A stretch of 64,000 bases of DNA from Okapia johnstoni (lineage: Eukaryota; Chordata; Mammalia; Artiodactyla; Giraffidae). How positions within the stretch are numbered: position 1 is the first letter of the stretch; each line of letters opens with the position of its first letter. The notes under the pieces are model-generated. The model worked only from the letters and a program-made list of their open reading frames with translations, did not search any database and had not been told where the DNA came from. Position numbers and translations under genes: made by a program. Where the stretch lies: NCBI GenBank assembly GCA_024291935.2, contig JAGTYA010000025.1, positions 7,213,501-7,277,500 of the forward strand, given 5' to 3'. Below are positions 20,919-29,658 of the stretch, one piece after another.

Positions 20919-20936
20919 ATCCCATTGCTGCCACAA
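20919..20936 (-). other. Primer-binding site, tRNA-Leu-like
   Basis: The plus strand reads 'atcccattgctgccacaa', close to the 3' end of a tRNA-Leu (ATCCCACCGCTGCCACCA; 15 of 18 match). It lies 4 nt inside the 5' LTR, where a primer-binding site is expected. Infers Leu priming for this ERV. Confidence 0.65.
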
Positions 20937-22387
20937 AATCTGTTAAAAAACGAAATTGCCTGAGTAAGCTTTAAAGATCTTATAAGTTTATTCAGTGATT
21001 CATGAATCAAACAACATCCCAGCAGATGGAAAGGGGCTCTGAGATGCTATGCAAATTGAAAGGTTTTTTTATAGGAGGAAGGGGGCAGGACAAGGAAGTT
21101 ATACCAGCATGGAACGATTGTGTATGCAAGGTCACCTTCCTTCAGGGGAAAGTAGGCTTCTTTTTTTTTTTTTTTAATTTCTTTTTGTTTCTTTGGACTT
21201 GTGTGTTTCTAGTTTGTTCCTTCATTTGTACACTATTTCTCTACCTTTTCTTTTTTTCTTAACTTATTGTGTTTGAGGTCTCCTTTTCCCAGGCTTCAAG
21301 ATTGAATTCTTTCTTCCTTTGGTTTCTGCCCTCCTAAGGTTGGTCCAGGGGTTTGTGTAAGCTTCGTGTAGGGTGAGATTTGTGCTGAGTTTTGGTTTTT
21401 TTTTTTCCCCTGATGGCCAGCGCTGAGAGAGGTAATCCTGTCTGCTGATGATTAGGTTTGTACTTTTGTCTTGTTTTTTATTTGGATGAGGTGTCCTGCA
21501 CAAGATGCTACTGGCAGTTGGGTGATGCTGGGTCTTGTATAGAAGTGGTTGCCTTTGTGAGAGTTCTCACTATTTGATACTCCCTAGGGTTAGGAGTTCT
21601 TTGGTAGTCTAGAGTCTTGGAGTCAGCGCTCCCAATCCAAAGGCTCAGGGCTTGATCTTGGGCCAGGAATGGAGATTCCACAGATGGTTTATTATGGCAT
21701 TAAATGTTATTAATACAAATACCCAGAAACGAGAAACCAAAGGTGAACACCAGACAAATGGCAGTGACCAAATCAGACAAATAATAATTAAAATAATGGA
21801 ATACACACATATGCATATATAGCCATAGCACATCAAAACAACCCAACAAAAATAAAGTACAATAGATTGACCCAGTGGACAAAGGAAACCAAAAATGATA
21901 TATACCAGTTAAGAACAAAACTAACTAAAGCACAAACTAGAAAACAGCACTAAAGCAAGGTGCCAACTAGGGAATAAAGCAATGAAACCAAAACTAACAA
22001 ATACGGTGAGAAAAAGAAGGGAAAGGAAGAACAGAAATTCAAAGTTAAATAGAGGTAGATAAAGAAGACATATATGTTAAAGATTAACTGCAAGGGAGAA
22101 AGAACAGTAGGAAGAGCAAACAAAGAAATAAATGTAGAAAAACTAATAATAGGTTTAAAAAGTTAAAATTAAAAAAAAAGAAAAGAAAAAAAAAAAAGGA
22201 AAACTCCACAGAACTGCAAAAGGCCAACGCAGAGGCAGAGATTTATAATAGCAATAAAAAGTGTGATTGAAAAAAAAACCTCAAAAGCTTAATTAGAGTT
22301 CATAGTGCTAGTAAAATCGACAAAAGTATGATACCACATCTTGGAAAATACAGAACAAAGTTACATACGGTTCCACTATATGTTGTA

Positions 22388-22686
22388 AATATTTTTTTTT
22401 AATATTTATTTATTTGGCTGCCTCAGGTTTATTAGTTGTTTATTATTTATTAGTTGTGTCACATAGACTCTCTAGCTGTGGTGTGTGGGCTCAGGAGTTG
22501 TGGTGTGTGGGCTCAGGAGTTGTGGTGTGTGGACTCAGGAGTTGTGGTGTGTGGACTCAGGACTTGCAGTACATGGGCTTAGTTGCTCCACAGCATGTGG
22601 GATCTTAGTTCCCCGACTGGGGATTGAACCTGAGTCCCTCGCATTGCAAGGCAGATTCTTAACCATTGGACCACCAGGGAAGTCCC
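22388..22686 (-). mobile_element. CHR-type SINE with internal minisatellite
   Basis: Reversed long CHR: A/T tail at 22388, 'ttagttgctccacagcatgt', 'ggattgaacctgagtccctc', 'ccaccagggaagtccct'. It is enlarged by four 22-bp units. Confidence 0.88.
22474..22561. repeat. 22-bp x 4 minisatellite
   Basis: Four consecutive 22-bp units of the form agYtgtggtgtgtggRctcagg (22474, 22496, 22518, 22540). Units 3 and 4 are identical. Grew from a CHR SINE segment. Confidence 0.93.
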
Positions 22687-22977
22687 TCCAATTGTTTTTT
22701 AAGTAGATAGATTAAGATTTCCAGTTGGAGTTTCAATACCAAACTCTCAAAAAATAATAGAATGAACAGAAAAGTAGAAGAATAGAGTAGACCTGGAAAG
22801 CACTACAAACCAATTCAACATAATTAAGATTCATACAATTTTCACACAACAGCAGGATACAAATTCTATTTCATTGATTTCTAATATAAATTCACAGTGA
22901 AAAGAGAACAGACTCTATAATTTCAGTATCTTTAGACTGTGAGATTTTTGCACCTTGTGTTATATGCCAATGTCTCG

Positions 22978-23172
22978 GTTTTCTCTGGTGGCTCAGCTGG
23001 TAAAGAATCCGCCTGCGATGCAGGAGACCTGGATATGATCCCTGGGTTGGGCATATCCCCCGGAGAAGGGAAAGGCCACCCACTCCAGTATTCTAGCCTG
23101 GAGAATTGCACGGACTGTATAGTCTATGGGGTCACAAAGAGTCGGACATGATTGAGTGACTTTCACTTCACT
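22978..23172 (+). mobile_element. Bov-tA SINE
   Basis: Forward element: 'tctctggtggctcagctggt', 'gcctgcgatgcaggagacct', 'gagtcggacatgattgagtg'. Confidence 0.9.
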
Positions 23173-23220
23173 TATGTCCCAATGTCTCCTGATTTATAGT
23201 CCACGGGAACTAGTGAACGT

Positions 23221-23429
23221 GTGAAAGTGTTAGTCGCTCAGTCGTGTCCAACTCTTTACGACCCCATTGACTATAACCTGCTAGGATCCTCTGTCCATAG
23301 AATTCTCCACACTAGAATATTGGAGTGGGTAGCCATCCCCTTCTCCAAGGAATCTTCCCAACCCAGGGATCAAACCTGTATCTCCTGCATTACAGGCAGA
23401 TTCTTTGCCTTTTGAGCCACCTGGGAAGT
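23221..23429 (-). mobile_element. Bov-tA SINE
   Basis: Reversed full-length element ('gtgaaagtgttagtcgctca' to 'gagccacctgggaag') ending at the TSD of the larger insert. Faces the SINE at 22978 tail to tail. Confidence 0.9.
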
Positions 23430-23604
23430 AGAGTAGGCTTCCATCAGGCAGGTTCACCAGTGCTAACTAGGTCATTTCTTCCTGAGGATACTGGGTTAAG
23501 ACATTTCTACCTTTCCCCTGTAGAGGCTGTGACTCTGTTCCTCCCTCCTCAAGGTCCGCAATGTTGTATCTCTCTGGTGTGATTCTTAGGTTCTTTTAAG
23601 AACA

Positions 23605-23960
23605 TGTGTGATTAGATGACTCCTGGTGTGTTGGCAGGCTGCGCTTTCACTGCCCCTTATGTTTCCCCACATTCATCTCCTTACCTTTCCCCTTTCCCCT
23701 TTGTAAACAACTGCGTACACAGGCACCCAAATAATCTAAAAAAAAATCTCTTTATCTCAAAATCTTTAACTAAATCACATCTGCAGAAGTTCCTTTGCCT
23801 TGTAACTTGTTCTCGGGGGCCAGGGGTTGGGATGTGGACACTGTGGGCACTGCTCTTTCTGCCACAGTGCTTCACTGTTACTTAACAGAACTGCCCAGAC
23901 TTCCCCTTCAAGGTCTGCACCTCCACTAACAAGTGATAGGCCACAGTTTAATATGCCCAT
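23605..23960 (+). mobile_element. Ancient repeat, right flank of provirus
   Basis: 'ggtgtgttggcaggctgcgc' and 'ctcaaaatctttaactaaat', 'cacatctgcagaagttcctt' match the middle and 3' part of the ancient family whose first bases end at about 7511. Supports insertion of the ERV into this repeat. Confidence 0.5.
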
Positions 23961-23974
23961 CTGACAGATGAGAA

Positions 23975-24090
23975 GAGTGAGGCCCTGGGAGATACGGGGC
24001 ATTTATTAAGTGCCTACTGCATGCTATGCCCTGTGCTAAGAGCCTCACGTGCCTTGTGTTGTTTGATTCTCCAAACAACCAGAGAAAAGC
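23975..24090 (-). mobile_element. MIR fragment
   Basis: 'atttattaagtgcctactgc', 'ccctgtgctaagagcctcac' and 'gattctccaaacaacc' read as a reversed MIR tail. Confidence 0.7.
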
Positions 24091-24095
24091 AAAAG

Positions 24096-24200
24096 TCTTT
24101 GTTGCTCAGTCATGTCTGACTCTTTGCGACCCCATGGACTGTAGTCCACCAGGCTCCTCTGTCCATGGGATTCTCCATGCAAGAATACTGGAGTGGGTTG
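24096..24200 (-). mobile_element. Bov-tA fragment
   Basis: Reversed 3' half only ('ttgttgctcagtcatgtctg' to 'actggagtgggttgcagaga'). Confidence 0.88.
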
Positions 24201-24204
24201 CAGA

Positions 24205-24780
24205 GAGGGAGGTGTTATTGTTGTACATTCAAAAAAACTGAAGGACTCTGCGATTATAAGGGACAGGCAACCCGACATAAACTGTCTTTAGCCAAAGATG
24301 GTGATTAGAAGCTCCAAGGCCAATCTTCAGGCCCAGCTGGATCCAGGCATTCAAAGGATGCTATCAAGAACCTCTCTCTCTTCGTCTCCTTTGGCTTCTC
24401 AATCACATTCTCCTTTCATGGAGGAAAAACCATCAGGAGCAGCTCTGGGCAGAACCCGTAATCTCTCTGAAATCCCTGGGGAAAGAGACCTTCTGGTTCT
24501 CAACTTCCAACAGAAGCCCTGGCATTGAGTCTGACTGAGCCCTTGGGGGTCTGGCATCCATATCCGAACACCCCAAGGAATATATCCAGGGACATATCCT
24601 GGGAATATGCTCACAGGCTAGGTCTGAAATACATGCCCAACCTGAAGGCTGGAGGCCAAGGTCAACCTTACCCAGCACAGGGCCTGGGTGTGCAGGGGCC
24701 TTTCCCCAGGGACAGCAGCTGCTATTACAGAAGTAATGATGCATGTGTGTAAAGGAGGTAAAACCCCCATGCCAGGGAAA
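24205..24780. other. Apparently unique sequence
   Basis: Possibly MIR-derived at the very start; otherwise no repeat recognised. Overlapping frames on both strands show no domain. Confidence 0.45.
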
Positions 24781-24784
24781 ATGC

Positions 24785-24915
24785 TCGTTGTCATTATACC
24801 CATTTTACAGGAGTAGAAACTGAGGCACAGAGTGGTTCAATAAAATGCCCTACATCACATAGCTGGTAAGTGGCCATGCCAGGACTCAAACCCAGACCCA
24901 CTCCCACTGCGTGTG
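24785..24915 (-). mobile_element. MIR SINE
   Basis: 'cattataccc', 'agaaactgaggcacagag', 'acatagctggtaagtgg', 'actcaaacccagaccca' in reversed MIR order. Confidence 0.9.
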
Positions 24916-25565
24916 GCAGTTCCAGAAATCAAGGCAGGGCCCCTCCATGAGTGGGTCTCTCTTCCACTCTCTCCAAACCCCCAGACTCCATCAGAAGACA
25001 CATTTTAGTTGTAAGCTACCCCAAGGTCAGGCTGGGATGTTGCTCTCTGTGCCCTGACATGTAAGACCCAGAGGTCCCTCCTTGTCTGCAGAGGCACCTC
25101 TAAGATGGAGTAAAGAGGTGCTCAGGCATCTGGCCGCCGGCCCTTTTCAAGTCCTCGACTGTGACGGGCGATCCCACAGGGGCTCCATCCCATCTTATCA
25201 GAATGCCAAACAAAAGATACAGCTTAGTGGCAAAGGAGCCAACTTGGCCAAACCATCTTTCCCAGGAACGGGCGGCCAGATGAGGAGACAAAGAGGATGT
25301 TTGCAAAAGAGATGAGTCTCCTGGGAGATGTAACAAACAGCTCAGAGGAAATAAATTGAACCGTGGGGCAGTTCCTGGAACTGAGGCCAGAAGCTGGCAG
25401 GACCAGGGCCCCTTCCCAGAGGGTCGAGAAGTTCATTAGGCCAAATGAGCAGAATGAGCTGGACCATCAGTGCATGTGGTAAACCTAGGAAAGCCGCCTC
25501 CCATCCCCAGGGATGACAGGACCGAAAATACATCCCTGCGGAAGAGACAAGGGGCAAAGAGTGAA
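24916..25565. other. Apparently unique sequence
   Basis: No repeat, gene or RNA recognised; GC content moderate. Confidence 0.45.
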
Positions 25566-25567
25566 CA

Positions 25568-25790
25568 TTCATCAAGGGCTTTCTATGTGCTGAGCCCTTC
25601 ACTGATGAGGCTGTTAGTCTTCCTCATCACTCTTCTGAGCAAGCACATCAATGTATCCCGTTTTTACAGAGAGGGATTCTGAGGCTCAGAGAGGTAAAGC
25701 AACTTGATCAAGAGCACACAGCCATCAAATGGCAGAGCTGGGTTCAAACCCAGGTCTGTCTGACCCTGAAGTCAGTGTTCTACCCTCCCA
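25568..25790 (-). mobile_element. MIR SINE, nearly full length
   Basis: 'aagggctttctatgtgctga', 'gattctgaggctcagagagg', 'cagagctgggttcaaaccca', 'ggtctgtctgaccctgaagt'. A well-preserved reversed MIR. Confidence 0.92.
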
Positions 25791-26230
25791 CAATGTATGT
25801 TATTAGAGGAGACGTGGACATCCCGGGAACATTTCTAACTCGCTGTTTCTGGAAAGCCCCTTGAGAAGCAGAGTCCTGGGTTGGATGGACCAGGTGACCA
25901 GTGGCGACCAGTGGTTCCTGGATGGATGGTACCCAGTGACCAACCTCAAGTTCTTAGAAGCACAAAATAGAGAGCTGTTAAGGGGAGGAGTGGGAACAGA
26001 TGGGCAGAGGCCCAGGTAGATGGGCATAAAGGTACATGGAAGGAAGGCAGAATGGTGTGGCAAAGTGGTGAGCCCAGATGGTAGGCAGCCACTGCCCCAT
26101 GTCCCTAAAGGGCCTTCCACCACGACTCCAGCTACTTTCCTTGGAAACCCCAAACTTGCCCGTGTCCAGGAATAAAAGGAAGGCCTTTAGGACACAACTG
26201 CTCTGCCAACTTCTGGCTGTTATGTGTGTG
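25791..26230. other. Apparently unique sequence
   Basis: Nothing recognised. A 116-residue minus frame (25803-26153) has no motif. Confidence 0.45.
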
Positions 26231-26234
26231 TTTT

Positions 26235-26870
26235 TAATTTATTCTATTGAAGTATAGAATGTATATTTAGAATGTAGAATATATAGAGTATAGATTTATA
26301 GCATGTTAATTTCTGCTGTACCCCAAAGTGATGCATATACATGTATTCCTTTTCATATTCTTTTCTATTATGGTTTATCGGTGGATAGTGAATATATTTA
26401 ACAGTTCCCTGTGCTATATAGTAAGACTGTGTTGTTTGTTGCTGTTGTTTATTTGCTCAGTCATGTCCAACTCTTTGCAACTCCATGGACTGCAGCACAC
26501 CAGGCTTCCCTGTCCTTCACTGTCTCCTGGAGTTTGCTCAAACTCATATCCATTGAATCTGATGCCATCCAACCATCTCATCCTCTGTCGTCCCCTTCTC
26601 CTCCTGCCCTCAATCTTTCCCAGCATCAAGGTCTTTTCCCATGAGTCAGCTCTTTGCATCAGTTGGCCAGAGTATTGGAGCTTCACCTTCAGCATCAGTC
26701 TTTCCAGTGAGTATTTAGGGTTGATTTCCTGTAGGATTGACTAGTTTGATCTCGTTGCTGTCCTAGGGACTCCCAAGAGTCTTCTCCAGCACCACAGTAC
26801 AAGCATCCGTCCTGTATACAATATCCTGTATATAATAGTTTGCACTGCTAAGTGTTTCTTTATACTGCTC
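26235..26870 (-). mobile_element. L1 3' UTR fragment, split by BovB
   Basis: 'aatttattctattgaagtat', 'gttaatttctgctgtacccc', 'agttccctgtgctatatagt', then 'aatatcctgtatataatagt' after the BovB. Reversed artiodactyl-type L1 3' UTR, same kind as 38955. Confidence 0.75.
26431..26805 (-). mobile_element. BovB LINE 3' fragment
   Basis: Reversed BovB 3' end ('gctcagtcatgtccaactct', 'catctcatcctctgtcgtcc'), ending at 'gcaccacagtacaag'. Confidence 0.92.
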
Positions 26871-27635
26871 ATTCTTAGATGCATAGATACTGGTTCTCAC
26901 TCTGCCCTGATCACTAAATCCTGTTGTATCTGCAGTAGGTGGGGCACACACATTTATGGTACTAGGTAGCCTTTCTTATGCAGCTAAGAAATTGTTACTG
27001 TTTCTTCATTCCTGATTGTGTGAATTCACAAAAGCCCAGAGCGACCAGTGTTTCACTCCTACAATAGCTGCTCTTGGGGGTCCCACATCAGGATTTCTCC
27101 CCCACCAGGCCAGCCTGTCCACCCTCCAGCATGCTGGCTGCTAAGAGCTCACAGCCAACCCTCTTTCTGCAGAGAATCACCATCTGTTGACCAGAGCCTC
27201 ACCAGGTGGTCATGTCCTCTCAAGAGCACCCCACAGTCAGTGCTGACCTGGGGTGCATCCGGAGTGGGCAACAGCGTTGTGATGTGATCAACCCCTCAGC
27301 CCCCAGTGGATCAGGGGGACCTTACCTGTGGCCACTTCCCCGCTCGGCTTCCCCCTTCCCTGTCCTGTTTCCTTCCCCCCCTACAGGTTTTTCCTAAGAG
27401 TCCTTCCTCAGTAAATCACCCAGTGCACTAAGATACCATCACCCTGTTTTACAGGACAGGAAACTGAGGCTTAAACAGAATGGTTCCCCCCCCACCCCAG
27501 CTTAGTCTGTCCCCAAAGTTCAAGCCCTTTCTGTTCCTTCCTCCTGCCTGGACAGAGGACAGATGAGGAGCAGAAACCCCCGGTCCGGCAGGGATGGGGG
27601 CCTTTTCCTCCTCCAGCTGCAGCAGCCCCTGTCGC
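26871..27635. other. Mostly unique sequence
   Basis: A short MIR-like patch (27440-27480, 'ttacaggacaggaaactgag') is visible; the rest is unassigned. Confidence 0.45.
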
Positions 27636-27639
27636 CCTC

Positions 27640-27945
27640 CCCCGCACTGAGTCATCTCCTGCCCGCGTAGCGGCGCCGAGCAATCAGGAGCAGGGCTGGG
27701 CGGGCAGCAGGCACTTGAGATGAGATTTCTCAGAAGCTGCAGTCCATCGTGGCTCAGGGAGGCAGGGGCTGAGGGGGAGCCTCTTCCCCGTTCCTGGTCA
27801 CCCCAGGACTGGAGGCAGGGAGACCCAGAGGCTGCTGTGGCTCCAGGTGAGCCTCTCCCTGGGGACAAGCCCTCCAAAGTGTCTCAGGGAGGAGGGGCCG
27901 ATGGCAAAGCCCAGATGCGAAGAGCTTGGCTGACTCAGCCGCCAA
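27640..27945. promoter_or_regulatory. Candidate GC-rich AP-1/MARE-type regulatory patch
   Basis: Non-repeat, GC-rich DNA with an AP-1 core TGAGTCA at 27648-27654 and a palindromic GCTGACTCAGC at 27929-27939, the core of a MAF recognition element. Frames crossing it are mutually overlapping and unconvincing. Function is inference from motifs only. Confidence 0.25.
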
Positions 27946-28134
27946 AGCTTCGCGGCAAGGGAACAGGAGGCAGACAGTGTCCCGGGAACACACAGCGGAG
28001 GCCGAGCCCCACACCTCTGCCTGTCCCCAGGACCCAGAACATCAGAGCCCTGCGCTCCTGCCTCTTCCGATTTGGCTTCAGAAACACCCTTCTTCCAGTC
28101 CCTACTGCTGCTTCAGTTAAATGAGTTGAAGCAC

Positions 28135-29010
28135 CTTTTTCATTTCTTTTAATTGAAGTCAAATTTACATACACCGAAATGCAGAAGTCTTGGGTGTCCC
28201 AGTAAGTGAATTTGGATAAAGGTGTACACCTGTGTCATGAACACAATTCTCTGCATATGGAATGTTCCCATCACTCCAGGAGGGTTTTGTGTGTGTGTCT
28301 GTGTGTGTGTGTGTGTGTTCCTTTCTATTTAACCCCGTAGGCAATCACTGTTCTGATTTCTATCACTGGGAATTAGATGTACCCGCTTTCAACCATCATA
28401 TAAATGGAATCACACAGTCTGTACTTTTGGGGTTTGGCTTCTTTCACTCAACACCCTGTCTGTGAAATTTGTCCACGCTAGGCAGGCAGCAGTTGTGACT
28501 CCTGTCTGTTACTGGGTGGTGTTCCATTGTGTGAATACGACGCAATTATTCCTCCATTGTCCTGTTGAGGGACGTTGGCCTTGTTTCTATTCTTGGCTGT
28601 TGAATAAGACTGCTGTGAATGTTCTTGAGTAAGTCTGTGGACATGTGTTTTCATTTCTCTTGGATTAATAACCAGGGGTGGAATTGGTGGGTCACGGAAT
28701 AGGTGTTGGTAACTTGACAAGAAACCAGCAAACTGTTCTCTAAAGTGGGCATGTCACTCTACACTCCCACCAGCAGTGCTTGACATTTTGAGCTGCTTTA
28801 TATGCTCAGAGACATTTGGCTTTTCAGGGCTTTTAACTTTAGAAATGGTGTTTCTCTGATAACTTATGAAGTCAAGCACTTCTGCACATGCTCATTGGCC
28901 ATTCTTATATATTATTCTGTGAAGCAACTATTCAAGTCTTTTGCCTATTTAAAAAAAATACTGATTGTTTTAATTTTGTTAACTATTTTTCCATTTATAA
29001 ACAGAGAAAT
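28135..29010 (-). mobile_element. Old L1 (L1M-type) 3' end
   Basis: Reversed L1M landmarks: 'ttgaagtcaaatttacatac', 'tggaatcacacagtctgtac', 'gaataagactgctgtgaatg', 'ggtggaattggtgggtcacg', 'cactcccaccagcagtgctt'. Confidence 0.85.
28289..28319. repeat. (GT)n microsatellite
   Basis: About 15 GT units with one interruption, inside the L1. Confidence 0.9.
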
Positions 29011-29090
29011 ATTCTGCCTATCACCCTTTCTCAAAGAGGAATAATTAGAAATGAACTCATTTGTGCTGTTGAGACATACATAGGTTGTTC

Positions 29091-29148
29091 CAAGGTCCCT
29101 TATTCTGTAGTTAAGATCCCTTATTCTGTAGCAAAGTTCCCTTATTCC
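29091..29148. repeat. 21-bp tandem repeat, 2.8 copies
   Basis: Units start at 29091, 29112 and 29133 and share 'cccttattctgtag'. Not attached to a recognised element. Confidence 0.85.
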
Positions 29149-29375
29149 TTCCTGGTGCTCCCTTGCTAGGGGGTGTCCCGCTGTTAAGAGATAGAACCTC
29201 TCAGGAGATTCTCTGGCAGTGAGGGTGGAAGTCATGATGCATCCTTGGTTGGTACTATTACATCTTAAATCCCTGTAGAGAATACTGGATTCCACATTTT
29301 CTGTGTACTTCTTTCTAGCTCATTAGTTGAATACATTAATATTAGGTTAATCAAATTTATAAAAATTGAATGAGC
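29149..29375. other. Unassigned sequence
   Basis: Nothing recognised between the tandem repeat and the next BovB. Confidence 0.4.
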
Positions 29376-29379
29376 CATA

Positions 29380-29658
29380 TTCTGTTGTAGTTGTTCAGTC
29401 GCTCAGCCATGTCTGACTCTTTGCAACCCCATGAATGGCGACACGCCAGACTTCCCTGTCCCCCACTGTCTCCTGAAGTTTGCTCAAACTCATGTCCATT
29501 GAGTTGGTGAGACCATCCAACCATTTTATGCTCTGTCACCCCCTTCTCCTGCCCTTAATCTTTCCCACCATCAGGGTCTTTTCCAATGAGCTGGCTCTTC
29601 GGATCAGGTGGCCAAAGTATTGGAGCTTCAGCTTCAGCATCAGTCCTTCCAGTAAGCA
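29380..29658 (-). mobile_element. BovB LINE 3' fragment
   Basis: Reversed BovB 3' end with 'gtttgctcaaactcatgtcc' and 'gtggccaaagtattggagct', truncated at about 29658 where old L1 sequence resumes. Confidence 0.92.

Larger units (their letters stand above)
21161..23431 (-). mobile_element. Poly(A)-tailed retroposed insert in the 5' LTR
   Basis: A T-rich tract opens at 21161 (tail of a minus-strand insert). A perfect 10-bp duplication AGTAGGCTTC flanks the block (21151-21160 and 23432-23441). The core (21180-22380 and 22690-22975) is A-rich on the plus strand and resembles a LINE 3' region, but I do not recognise the family. A CHR and two Bov-tA SINEs sit inside or at its edge. Confidence 0.65.
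7512..23604 (-). mobile_element. Degraded class I ERV provirus, heavily interrupted
   Basis: Two LTRs of one family bracket gag, env and leader remnants in the expected minus-strand order: 5' LTR 20941-23604, tRNA-Leu-like primer site 20919-20936, gag 16360-17400, env 8285-8620, 3' LTR 7512-7920. Capsid and transmembrane similarity is to gammaretrovirus-like (class I) ERVs. Pol was not recognised and may be decayed or deleted. Most of the span is later insertions. All coding remnants carry stops or frameshifts, so the locus is not functional. The outer flanks both look like one ancient repeat, which supports a single insertion event. Confidence 0.78.
20941..23604 (-). mobile_element. 5' LTR of the provirus, split by a 2.3-kb insert
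   Basis: LTR parts are 20941-21160 and 23442 to about 23604. A reversed AATAAA is at 20987-20992 and a reversed TATAAAA at 21067-21073, giving a coherent U3-R-U5 on the minus strand. Similarity to the other two LTRs is clear to about 23530 and weak beyond, so the outer end is uncertain. Confidence 0.72.

Noticed and set aside
20460..20936. 158-aa minus-strand frame starting at the primer-binding site
   Set aside because: It starts inside the primer-binding site and so lies in the ERV leader; no gag motif.
22474..22561. CRISPR-like direct repeats
   Set aside because: Units are contiguous without spacers and lie inside a SINE in a mammalian genome.
27720..28124. 134-aa plus-strand frame
   Set aside because: GC-rich region with overlapping frames on both strands and no motif.
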